DNA from: Paenirhizobium selenitireducens ATCC BAA-1503
GTDB taxonomy: Bacteria; Pseudomonadota; Alphaproteobacteria; Rhizobiales; Rhizobiaceae
NCBI RefSeq assembly: GCF_000518785.1
Contig: NZ_JAEG01000010.1
Location: 1-64,000 of the forward strand
Direction of reading: 5' to 3'
Length of the DNA stretch: 64,000 bases
Shown: piece by piece, positions 45,661-53,673 of the stretch
How the letters are laid out: the number at the start of each line of letters is the position of its first letter
Numbering within the stretch: position 1 is the stretch's first letter
Program-made: the position numbers and the translations under genes
The notes under the pieces: generated by a model
The model's input: the letters and a program-made list of their open reading frames with translations, nothing else
Told to the model about the DNA's origin: nothing
Database searches by the model: none

Positions 45661-46380
45661 TCAGTGATTTTCCGTGTCCAGGGCATAACCGGATCCCCGG
45701 ACCGTTCGAATGACGTTTGCAGGCTGTGCCGCCATCAGCCGGCGCTTCAATCGTCCGACGTGTATGTTGACCGTGCGCCGATCGACAAATGTTCCCCGCG
45801 GCCATGCGGCTCTGATCAGCGCCTCGCGGTCGAACACTCTGGTCGGTTCCTCCATGAACTGCCGGAGCAGTTCGAATTCGATCGAGGTCAGCCGGACTTC
45901 CTGGCCGGCGCGCCGCACGCGCCGGGTGTAAAGATCGACCTCGATATCAGCATAGGTCAGGTATCGCGCCCCCTCGCCTCCCCCGTCAGACGGGAGGCTT
46001 GTGGCAGTCATTTCCTCAAGGGCACGGATAAGCCGCCGGGGTTCCACTGGACGGACGAAGCCTTCGTCGATACCGGCATTGACGAAGGCTGCGTAGTCGC
46101 TCTCCGGCTCCTGGTCTATGAGCGCGACGATCTTGGCGCGTGACGTCTCCGGATCATTTTTCAGCCACCTGCAAAGCGCCAGTGCATCAGCCAGGTGCCC
46201 ATCGATCAGGATGGCATCGACGTCTCCTTCCACCACCCTCGTCCGGGTGGTCCCTGCGTCGATCGCCAAGGCGACCGCAAAGCCATGATTCTCGAGAATA
46301 TGGCGAGCGAAAAGACTGAATTCCGAATTGCCAGAACTGACGACGATCAGAGGTTTCACGGGGGTTCTCGTGAACGGCAA
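45661..46380 (-). CDS. OmpR/PhoB-type regulator with degenerate receiver
   Basis: A 239-residue response-regulator-like protein. The receiver-like domain (10-120) has an aspartate at D60 (AILIDGH). The N-terminal acidic pair is missing (VVSSGNSE) and no clear partner lysine is seen, so phosphorylation is doubtful. The winged helix is well formed (LTSIEFELLRQFMEEPTRVFDREAL; RTVNIHVGRLKRRL; IRTVRGSGYAL). No histidine kinase is adjacent. It probably controls the amidohydrolase gene directly downstream. Confidence 0.9.
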   Translation of the reverse strand: MPFTRTPVKPLIVVSSGNSEFSLFARHILENHGFAVALAIDAGTTRTRVVEGDVDAILIDGHLADALALCRWLKNDPETSRAKIVALIDQEPESDYAAFVNAGIDEGFVRPVEPRRLIRALEEMTATSLPSDGGGEGARYLTYADIEVDLYTRRVRRAGQEVRLTSIEFELLRQFMEEPTRVFDREALIRAAWPRGTFVDRRTVNIHVGRLKRRLMAAQPANVIRTVRGSGYALDTENH

Positions 46381-46681
46381 TTGTCGGGTACTGGCCAGCG
46401 CGCCGCCCGCATCATCACGCCAGGCCAGTCAACAGGATCGCACCGCATGCCTGCCGGTTCAAATCCTTCGTGCACGCCACTTGTGAAGAATTGTTGCGGC
46501 GGTCGTTCACAGTTCGAAGACCAACTCGCAGTTTTGTGCCTTGGCACCCGGCCAAAAAGTTGCCGTATTCATTTGTGCGCCGCAAAGTTGCGTCTGCGGG
46601 GTCGGCAGAGGCGGTCTGCGACTTCGATCTGCCATGCCAGAAACCGGTGATCATGGGCAAGCATCCATACGAGGGGTGAAT
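46381..46681. other. Divergent promoter region between two OmpR-type regulators
   Basis: About 300 bases separate the two regulator genes. The only obvious repeat is GTGCC-TT-GGCAC near 46537. The short stretch GGTTCAAATCC at about 46457 mimics a tRNA T-loop, but no tRNA surrounds it. Confidence 0.45.
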
Positions 46682-47413
46682 TTGAAGCGAGGCAGAGCAG
46701 CAGCACGTGAAGCGGAGATCGTGATCGTTGCCGCAGATGAAGGCATCACCCGCCCGATTGTCGAGGCATTGGCCATGTCGGCATCGGTCAGGCTTGCGGC
46801 CAATGCCAGTGCCATGCGCAGGGTGCTGCGGTCCCGCGGCATCGATCTTCTCATCCTGGATGCCGACTTACCGGGAGAGGATGCCATTTCTCTGTGCCGC
46901 AGCGTTCGAGCCGTCAGTATGGTTGCGATCATCGTGCTGGTCCGCGCAGGGGATCAGGACGCCCTTATTGCGGCTCTGGAGGCTGGCGCCGATGACAGCT
47001 TTGCCCGCACGACCGGCCTGCGGGAAATCCAGGCGAGGATCCACAGTCTCCTGCGCAGGGCATCCTTTGGAGCCGCGGCCCTGTCGCTTCGCACGGCCAT
47101 GCGGTTCAATGGCTGGACCATCGATCCGCACGTCCGGCTGCTGCGTGATCCGTTGAACATAGCCGTCGAGCTGACCGCTGCCGAATTCGATCTGCTGTGG
47201 GCCTTCTGTCGAAACCAGGGCCAGGCGATTTCTCGCGAGAGGCTTCTCGCCTTGACCCATGCCGGGACGGCGAACCCGGTCGAGCGTAGCATAGACGTCC
47301 ATGTCAGCAGGTTGCGCCGCAAGATCGAAACCGACCCCCATCATCCCGAATTGATCAAGACCATCCGAATGGGCGGCTACCTCTTTACGCCCGTCGTCGA
47401 AGTCGACCTCTAA
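46682..47413 (+). CDS. OmpR-type regulator with atypical receiver
   Basis: A winged-helix response-regulator-like protein of about 244 residues. The receiver has the phospho-site-like LLILDADLPGED and part of the acidic pocket (VAADE), but lacks the usual Thr/Lys switch residues (IVLVRAGD, DDSFAR). The DNA-binding domain is normal (ELTAAEFDLLWAFCRNQGQAISRERLL; RSIDVHVSRLRRKIE; IRMGGYLF). The start is uncertain: TTG 46682 suits the GAGGGG site, and GTG 46676 is the alternative. It lies 233 bases upstream of traR in the same direction. Confidence 0.88.
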   Translation: MKRGRAAAREAEIVIVAADEGITRPIVEALAMSASVRLAANASAMRRVLRSRGIDLLILDADLPGEDAISLCRSVRAVSMVAIIVLVRAGDQDALIAALEAGADDSFARTTGLREIQARIHSLLRRASFGAAALSLRTAMRFNGWTIDPHVRLLRDPLNIAVELTAAEFDLLWAFCRNQGQAISRERLLALTHAGTANPVERSIDVHVSRLRRKIETDPHHPELIKTIRMGGYLFTPVVEVDL

Positions 47414-47619
47414 ATCGCGCCTGGCCACTCGGCTCTCACGGCGCTACCCCAATTGTTAAGTTTTATTGCTGCTGGCCCCGTGAGGTTGCATCGAAGATCA
47501 AGGCAGCTATACCGTGTAGCACACTACGTTTTGGCCCCTGGGCACGATCTGTTTTGAGCTTTTTGTGATGTCATCGCCGCTGAATGGCTCTCTTCGCGAA
47601 GCGCCCAGCGGGATGGTCA

Positions 47620-47635
47620 TCCATCATTTGATGGA
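47620..47635. promoter_or_regulatory. Palindrome overlapping the traR ribosome site
   Basis: TCCATCA-TT-TGATGGA is a perfect 7-bp inverted repeat that covers the GGAG preceding traR. It could be an operator or a translational hairpin. Confidence 0.45.
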
Positions 47636-47646
47636 GTTGGGCGACC

Positions 47647-48360
47647 ATGGCGAAAAAACACCCTTTCGACCGTTTGATTGAAGCCAGTTTAACCGCCCTG
47701 GGAGAGCGGTACCTGAAGTCCGCGGTCGAGGACTTTGCCCTGGATCACGGATTTGAGTTCTACGCCTATCTTCACATCCGGGCGAAACGCTGCCTTGCGG
47801 TGTCGAACTACCCGAGCGAATGGCAGGGGCACTATCTCGAACGGTCCTACAGTCGGATCGACCCGGTGATTACCGCGGCCAAACGTGGTCTGCGGGCGTT
47901 CTGCTGGTCGCTGGAGGGTGGACGCTCAAGCATGGAGGGCGATTTGAGACGCTTCCATGAAGAGGCTGCCGAATTCAATATTCGCGCCGGGTTTTCCATT
48001 CCGGTGCGCACCGGCTTTGGCCAATTCGCCATTCTGACCCTTGCCTCATCCCGCGCCACCAGCCTGGAAAATGCACGCAACATGGATGCCGTGCAGGCGG
48101 CGGCAGCGGCGGCCATGATCCATGCGGCATTTTCCCGCCGCGGCAAGGTTGGTGGCAATCCCGCCCTGGTCGCGCTGAACGAGAGCGAAATCATGTGCTT
48201 GCGTTGGGCGGCCGAGGGCAAGTCGATGGCCGAAATGGCCCAGCTTGCCGGCATCAAATACAATACCGTGCGCTTCTACATCGATGCCGCCAAGGAAAAG
48301 CTTGAGGCCGTCACACTCCAGCAGGCTACCGCACTCGCCGCCAAACTGATGCTGATCTGA
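47647..48360 (+). CDS. traR: LuxR-family quorum-sensing activator TraR
   Basis: A 237-residue acyl-homoserine-lactone receptor. Ligand-pocket residues W59, Y63, D72 and W87 match TraR W57/Y61/D70/W85 with an offset of two. The C-terminal LuxR helix-turn-helix spans about 176-235 (LNESEIMCLRWAAEGKSMAEMAQLAGIKYNTV). It converges on trbI and would activate traI-trb, traCDG and traAFB through the 18-bp palindromes. No traM antiactivator gene is seen in the window. Confidence 0.93.
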   Translation: MAKKHPFDRLIEASLTALGERYLKSAVEDFALDHGFEFYAYLHIRAKRCLAVSNYPSEWQGHYLERSYSRIDPVITAAKRGLRAFCWSLEGGRSSMEGDLRRFHEEAAEFNIRAGFSIPVRTGFGQFAILTLASSRATSLENARNMDAVQAAAAAAMIHAAFSRRGKVGGNPALVALNESEIMCLRWAAEGKSMAEMAQLAGIKYNTVRFYIDAAKEKLEAVTLQQATALAAKLMLI

Positions 48361-48415
48361 ACCTCACTGCGCTATTCCCCGGGCAGGGCCAGGACGTCAT
48401 CGCGTGGATGTCCGC

Positions 48416-49720
48416 CTACCCGCCGAAACTCCTCAAGAACGTCAGATCCTGGTCCACCAGCACGTTGAACTGATAACCCGGTCGAATGGAGAGTGTCGGC
48501 TGGACGTTCAGGTTTTTCGATAGGCTGCCTTCGATGACCCGACCAAAGGTCTCGCTGAAACTGCGGCGCGCTGCATCGGACGCGCTGGTCGTCGCCGTAA
48601 GGCCGGCTTCTTCGGGAAGCGCCATGTCCATGCCCGCCCCGATCAGCGCGATAAGCGCGGCGGAGCCGAAGGTCCTCATGGTGTGACGGTCGACCCTGTC
48701 GTGGAAGCCGCCGAAGCCCTCGGCGTCCGTACCGGTCATCGCGCCAATCTGAAGCGTCGAGCCGTCCGGCAATATGATGTCGGTCCAGACCACGAGAACA
48801 CGGGACTGGCCAAACGACACCTTAGAATCATAGCGCCCCAGCAGCCTGGCCCCCTGCGGAACCAGAAGATGGTTCCCGGTCGCCGTGTCATAGACGTTGT
48901 GGCTGACCTGCGCGGTCACCCTGCCAGGAAGATCGGCGTTGATGCCGGTCATGAGCGTGGCGGGGATCACCGAACCCCTTTTCAGTTCGAAGGGGGATGA
49001 TGGCGGGACCTGGCTGTTTGCCAGGAAACCCGGGCTGTTGTCTCTTCGGTTGATGAAGTCTTCCTTTGCGGACTGCTGGTTCTGGTCCTGGTTTGCCGCA
49101 GCCAGCGCGGCCTGCAGCGCGGCCGGGTCGAGACCGGTCGTGTTCCCGAGCTGCGTGCCAAGCGCACCTGGCGCCGGGTTGACACCGGCCGTGCTTTGCA
49201 AGGCGAGCCCATCAAGGTCGATCTTCAGCGGCGATTCGAGCGCGGCGCTGCGCGCCTGGAATCGCGCCATCTGCTGGCGGTGGCGTTCCCGCAGTAACTG
49301 CTCATGCTGTTCCCGCTCAAGGCGAGCGAGCCATTCGGCCTCAGCCTGCTGGCTGGACTGCGCATCTGTCGGCTCGGCTTCAGCCTGAACCGGCGATGGA
49401 AAGGGGCTGTCGTTGGTCGCAGGCGCCCCGACGACGATCGGAGCGGGCGTCTGAAGAGGCGTCGGTTCCGGATCGCCGATGATGCCGTCAGCCACACCCC
49501 GTTTCAGCTGGTCGGCAAAGCTGGAGGCTGCGGCGCGCGAGCCTGCCTCGGCGCCGCCTTCCTGCCTGAGCAAGAATCCGCGTGACGATAGCCCATAAAT
49601 GATGATCCCGAGGCACAGGATCGCCAGACCGATCACGGCAAATATCGGCAGGCGGTTCAACCGCTGAATGCCCGGATCGCCTTGACTGGCGGGACTGGCA
49701 AGCTTGAGTGACTGGACCAT
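48416..49720 (-). CDS. trbI: TrbI (VirB10-like) channel protein
   Basis: A 434-residue protein that links the inner and outer membranes in the mating channel. One N-terminal membrane helix (LPIFAVIGLAILCLGIIIYGL) is followed by a Pro/Gln-rich spacer and the C-terminal VirB10 domain (LKRGSVIPATLMTGINADLPG; LLVPQGARLLGRYDS). ATG 49720 follows AAGGAGG; a start five codons earlier is weaker. It is the last gene of the traI-trb operon. Confidence 0.95.
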   Translation of the reverse strand: MVQSLKLASPASQGDPGIQRLNRLPIFAVIGLAILCLGIIIYGLSSRGFLLRQEGGAEAGSRAAASSFADQLKRGVADGIIGDPEPTPLQTPAPIVVGAPATNDSPFPSPVQAEAEPTDAQSSQQAEAEWLARLEREQHEQLLRERHRQQMARFQARSAALESPLKIDLDGLALQSTAGVNPAPGALGTQLGNTTGLDPAALQAALAAANQDQNQQSAKEDFINRRDNSPGFLANSQVPPSSPFELKRGSVIPATLMTGINADLPGRVTAQVSHNVYDTATGNHLLVPQGARLLGRYDSKVSFGQSRVLVVWTDIILPDGSTLQIGAMTGTDAEGFGGFHDRVDRHTMRTFGSAALIALIGAGMDMALPEEAGLTATTSASDAARRSFSETFGRVIEGSLSKNLNVQPTLSIRPGYQFNVLVDQDLTFLRSFGG

Positions 49721-49731
49721 GCCAACCTCCT

Positions 49732-50166
49732 TCAATCGATTTGCTGGACCGAGAAGGGGCCGTCCGGCTCGGCGCCCGTTTCGCTCTTCTTGTAGACCCG
49801 CCCGACGCTCATCTTGGGCATCGACAGCCGAGCCAGGATCTGACCATCGAAGCCGGTGAGCGAATAGCTGAGGCTGACCGCATTCGTCCGTTTGTCGGAT
49901 CCCGGATCGCGCGACACGGTGTAACCCCAGTCTGTCAATGCGCGCTCGAGCGCCAAGGCGAACGCGGAGCGGTCATCAGCGAGGTGGACCGTCGTCGAGG
50001 CCGGCGCCTCCTGTTCGGCAAGGCGGCTCACGAGATCGACGGCAATGGCTTGGGCCGTCGCAGCCGAGAGCAAGGGCGGGCCTTGCGTTCTTGCCAGATC
50101 GTGCGTCGGGCCCTGGCAGCCTGCCAGAAGGATTGCGACAAGGAGCGGGATCCCTATCCACCGCAT
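49732..50166 (-). CDS. trbH: TrbH lipoprotein
   Basis: A 144-residue lipoprotein of the mating-pair system. The signal ends in a lipobox (LLVAILLAGC, C17). The mature domain contains ALERALTDWGYTVSRD and SLTGFDGQILARLSM. It may stabilise the outer-membrane TrbG/TrbI complex. It lies between trbG and trbI with very short gaps, as in Ti plasmids. Confidence 0.9.
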   Translation of the reverse strand: MRWIGIPLLVAILLAGCQGPTHDLARTQGPPLLSAATAQAIAVDLVSRLAEQEAPASTTVHLADDRSAFALALERALTDWGYTVSRDPGSDKRTNAVSLSYSLTGFDGQILARLSMPKMSVGRVYKKSETGAEPDGPFSVQQID

Positions 50167-50169
50167 AGA

Positions 50170-50997
50170 CTATCTCCCCCTGCTGATGGTTATCTTCTGC
50201 TGCCTCCAGCCGACGCCGGAAACCAGCAGCGCACGGTCGATGTTGTAGTCGACGATCATCATGTCGTCCTTCATCCGGTAGTTGACGATCCGCTTTTGCC
50301 CCGCGGAGACGACGAAGAGGACCGGAGCGTCCCGACCGGCGATCGACCGGGGAAACTGGATGTAGGTCTTCTCGCCGTTAGAATAGACGCGCCTTGGCCT
50401 CCACGAGGCGCTTCCGCTGATCGCATAGGAGAAGTTCAGGCGTTCGGGCGCGGCATCCGCCGGTTGCGCCCCGGACCCGAGCCGCGCGTTGATGCCGTCA
50501 AGTTTTGCCGACACGTCGTCGGGATAGGCAAAACCGACGCGGGCCATATATTGGCTCGGGTGGGACCTGAGCTGAACATGGTAGGTGCGTCGCGAAGTCG
50601 TGACGATCATGGAGGTCGTCAGGTCTGGTTCCGAGGGTTTGACAATGAGATGTATGGACTGGCCGGCGGACGCGCCCGATGTCGCCGGCTCGACCTTCCA
50701 CCGCACGCTGTCGCCCACCAGCACGTCGCGAACCACCTCGCCTTGCTCGAGCTCTATATCGCAGACCTGCAATGGCGAGCAGATCACCGAAGGCTGGGTC
50801 TGGCCGAAAAGAAAGGTGACCTTGCCGTCAGGGCCTTTCGTCACCAGGCCCGGGGCTTTCTGCCATCTCTGGGACAGTCCCAGGCCTTTGGCTTCGGTCG
50901 CGCTGATCTCCTGTCCGTGAACCGGTGGCGGGGCACCGAGCTGGCTGAATGCTCCAACCACTGGCAGGGCCAGGGCCAACCGTACTGATTTCCTCAT
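50170..50997 (-). CDS. trbG: TrbG (VirB9-like) outer-channel protein
   Basis: A 275-residue secreted protein with a signal peptide ([17 protein letters not shown]) and the VirB9 family layout: [46 protein letters not shown] and a C-terminal [21 protein letters not shown] 50997 has AAAGGACGGGAAG upstream; an in-frame TTG at 51015 is unnecessary. Confidence 0.95.
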   Translation of the reverse strand: MRKSVRLALALPVVGAFSQLGAPPPVHGQEISATEAKGLGLSQRWQKAPGLVTKGPDGKVTFLFGQTQPSVICSPLQVCDIELEQGEVVRDVLVGDSVRWKVEPATSGASAGQSIHLIVKPSEPDLTTSMIVTTSRRTYHVQLRSHPSQYMARVGFAYPDDVSAKLDGINARLGSGAQPADAAPERLNFSYAISGSASWRPRRVYSNGEKTYIQFPRSIAGRDAPVLFVVSAGQKRIVNYRMKDDMMIVDYNIDRALLVSGVGWRQQKITISRGR

Positions 50998-51011
50998 CTT
51001 CCCGTCCTTTC

Positions 51012-51677
51012 TCAAAGCTGTGCGGTCCAGTCGAAGTCCCTGATGTAAAGCCCGATCGGATTGAGCCTGATGGTTGCTTCATCCTGGGGCGTGGTCAGCG
51101 TGACCGTAGCGATACCCCTGAAGCGGCGGGTCGCCGTTTCGCGTCCCTTTCGATCGCGCACGAACTCGGTCCAGTCGATCTGGTAGGTCTGGTTGGAGAG
51201 GGCGACGATGTTGCTGACTTCGACCGAGACGGTTGCGGTCCTTGCGGCCTCGAACGGCGAATTGCCGCGAAACCACGCATTGACCTTTTCCGTCGACGGA
51301 TCCGATGTCCGCAGCAGCGCATAGGTGCGGTCGATATATTGCTTCTGGACGACTGCATCAGGGGTGACCGAGCGGAAACTGGCAATGAAACTGCCAAGGG
51401 TCGCACGCACGACCCGCGCATCCGCATATTCGATCTGCTCGGGCACGCCCCCGGAAACCGGGCTTCCCAGTTTGTCGACCTCGACGATATAGGGAACAAG
51501 CGTGACCTCGGTGCTCAGATAGAGCGCGTAGCTGAAGCCGATGAGTGCCAGGCCGAGGCTCAACATGCCGACGATGCGCCAGGCCCTGGCCTCCCTCACA
51601 TAAGTGCCATAGCGTTCGTTCCATTCCTGCCGGGCGGCCAGATAGGGGTTCTCCATGGCAGGTCGGTCGTCGATCAT
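51012..51677 (-). CDS. trbF: TrbF (VirB8-like) inner-membrane protein
   Basis: A 221-residue assembly factor with one membrane helix ([20 protein letters not shown]) and a periplasmic VirB8 fold ([28 protein letters not shown]). The opening [15 protein letters not shown] is typical of TrbF. ATG 51677 fits the usual length of about 220 residues; ATG 51656 is possible. Confidence 0.95.
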   Translation of the reverse strand: MIDDRPAMENPYLAARQEWNERYGTYVREARAWRIVGMLSLGLALIGFSYALYLSTEVTLVPYIVEVDKLGSPVSGGVPEQIEYADARVVRATLGSFIASFRSVTPDAVVQKQYIDRTYALLRTSDPSTEKVNAWFRGNSPFEAARTATVSVEVSNIVALSNQTYQIDWTEFVRDRKGRETATRRFRGIATVTLTTPQDEATIRLNPIGLYIRDFDWTAQL

Positions 51678-51691
51678 GTCCTTGCCCTTCG

Positions 51692-52882
51692 TTAGAGGTC
51701 GTTGCGCGGGGGGGCCAAGCCTTGCCGGCCGGCACCGCCGCTGCGCTGTTCCAGCTTTGCGTTCGCCAGGCCAAGAAGCGAGCCGGCATAGGCGCCTGGC
51801 GACCCGATCGCCTTGTCCTTGGCCGCAGATCCGACCGCCCTGCCCGTTTGGCCGAGACTTGTGGTAATTCCCTTGAGGGCTGCATTGGCGGTGGAGGCCC
51901 CTTGCGCCCGGGCCAGCTGCGCTGCGGTTGTCGCCGATGCGGCGGTGGAAGCGCCAAGGAAGCCGGCACCGGTAGCCAGGCTTGCTGCCTGGCCCCCATG
52001 GCGGATCACCTCCATTCCGCCGGTGACGGAGGCGCCCTGCACGACGCCCTGCAGGATGTTTGGCACATAAAGAGCGATGATGAAGACGACGACGGAGATG
52101 CCGGCGATCGCCAGCGTGGCCACCAGCGGCTCGGCCTGCTCCGTTGGCGACTGGGCAAGACCAAGCAGGACGGCGGAGCCGATGCGGGCGATCATGACCA
52201 GCGCCATCAGCTTCATCCCCACCGAAAATGCGTAGACGAGATAGCGTATGGCAAAATCCTTGGTGAAGGATGATCCGCCAAGGCCGAGCATGATCATGCC
52301 CGCAAGCAGCCCGACATACATTTCGACCATGACGGCCACGAAGATCGCGGAGACAAGGGAGAAGCAGATCACCACCACGCCCATGGCAAGAACGGCGGCG
52401 ATCGCCAGCGCGTTGTCTTCGAAGACGCCGAACTGGGCCCTGGCCGACATTGCCGATGCGACACGGATGCCGGCGTCGAATATCTCAGCCGGCGATGCCG
52501 ATCCGTTCCCGGCGCCTATCTGGAACAGGCTGTCGACAACCGACTTGGCAAATGTCGGGCCCTGATCAAGGACGAAGGCGAAAAACCCGACAAAAAGGAT
52601 CCGCCGGACCAGTTCGGCAAACCAACTGTCGAGTGAAGCCGCCTGAAGTGCAAGCCAGACCGCGGCAATGCCAATTTCTATGCCGGCAAGGATCCAGAAC
52701 AGTGATCGCGCCGCATCCATGACGGTCGTTTGCCAGCCCTGCGCGGCCAGGACGACCTGGTTTTCCAGTTCGCTCAGGATCTGACCTTCCTGCGCAAGGG
52801 CGGGACTGGTCCCGATATGGAACGCAATGGCCAGGAAAGCGAGGATCAGTGGAGGCGAGAGGGTGCGGCCCGGTTGTCTCAC
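51692..52882 (-). CDS. trbL: TrbL (VirB6-like) polytopic channel protein
   Basis: A 396-residue inner-membrane protein with a signal-like N-terminus and at least six membrane helices up to residue 290, then an Ala/Thr/Gly-rich tail. The order here is trbJ directly to trbL with an ATGA overlap. The small trbK entry-exclusion gene, which sits between them in Ti plasmids, is absent. Confidence 0.94.
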   Translation of the reverse strand: MRQPGRTLSPPLILAFLAIAFHIGTSPALAQEGQILSELENQVVLAAQGWQTTVMDAARSLFWILAGIEIGIAAVWLALQAASLDSWFAELVRRILFVGFFAFVLDQGPTFAKSVVDSLFQIGAGNGSASPAEIFDAGIRVASAMSARAQFGVFEDNALAIAAVLAMGVVVICFSLVSAIFVAVMVEMYVGLLAGMIMLGLGGSSFTKDFAIRYLVYAFSVGMKLMALVMIARIGSAVLLGLAQSPTEQAEPLVATLAIAGISVVVFIIALYVPNILQGVVQGASVTGGMEVIRHGGQAASLATGAGFLGASTAASATTAAQLARAQGASTANAALKGITTSLGQTGRAVGSAAKDKAIGSPGAYAGSLLGLANAKLEQRSGGAGRQGLAPPRNDL

Positions 52883-53673
52883 CAGCGTGGCTCCATCTTC
52901 TGGCCGCGGGGCACCGCCCTGACTGTGGCGTTGAAAAGCGCCTGACGACGTGCCTGCGCGAGGTCCCTGCTGGTTTGCTCGGATTGCAACCAGCTGCCCA
53001 TCATGGTCATCTGCTGAGAAACGAGGCCGCGCAGCTTCTGCATCTGGGCGACCTGCTGGACAGCAATGTCATGCCCAACCTGCAGCGCCTTCATCTGCCC
53101 ATCGGCGGTTTCCGACAAGCGTCGCAACGAGGTCATCGTGCGGTCTTCGCCATCGAACTGCTCAGCCGTCATACTCGCTGCCCGCAAGGTGCCGGCGATC
53201 GTATCGCGGTTCGTGTCGGACCAAATCTGGTAGCTCGCCGAGAAGCTCTCTGCATTCGGCAACTCGGCATTCAGGTCGGCATAGCTCTTGAACCGCTGCT
53301 TCAGGATGTCGTCGGCATTTCCCATGGAAAAAGCGAGAGCCTGCCCTTCGGTGACGATGGCGCGAAGGCGCGTCAGGTCATTCTCGACCTCGCCCCAGAT
53401 ATGGACCGGAAGGGCTGCCGTGTTCTGCAGCATGTTCCGATAGATCTGCAACTGGTTCTGGATCTGCTCGGCGAGCTGGTTGATCTGGGTCAGCTGGTTG
53501 TCGACTTGCACGCCCGAGCTCTCGAGGAGTCGGACCAGTTCCGCATTGTTGGCAAGCTGGGTCCATTCGGTCGCCCCGCCGGTTGCCGTACCGGCGGCCG
53601 CGGGTGGGATGAACATCTGGCCCGCGATGAGGGCGATCGACAGAAATTCAAAAGTCAAAATGGGCTGCCGCAT
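52879..53673 (-). CDS. trbJ: TrbJ (VirB5-like) secreted protein
   Basis: A 264-residue periplasmic or pilus-tip protein with a signal peptide (FEFLSIALIAGQMFIPPAAA) and long helices (VDNQLTQINQLAEQIQNQLQIYRNML), as expected for TrbJ. ATG 53673 has GAGG upstream; an in-frame extension to 53748 lies inside trbE. It overlaps trbE by 26 bases and trbL by four. Confidence 0.93.
   Translation of the reverse strand: MRQPILTFEFLSIALIAGQMFIPPAAAGTATGGATEWTQLANNAELVRLLESSGVQVDNQLTQINQLAEQIQNQLQIYRNMLQNTAALPVHIWGEVENDLTRLRAIVTEGQALAFSMGNADDILKQRFKSYADLNAELPNAESFSASYQIWSDTNRDTIAGTLRAASMTAEQFDGEDRTMTSLRRLSETADGQMKALQVGHDIAVQQVAQMQKLRGLVSQQMTMMGSWLQSEQTSRDLAQARRQALFNATVRAVPRGQKMEPRW

Noticed and set aside
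46445..46465. GGTTCAAATCC resembling a tRNA T-loop.
   Set aside because: The T-stem does not pair and no acceptor or anticodon arm surrounds it.
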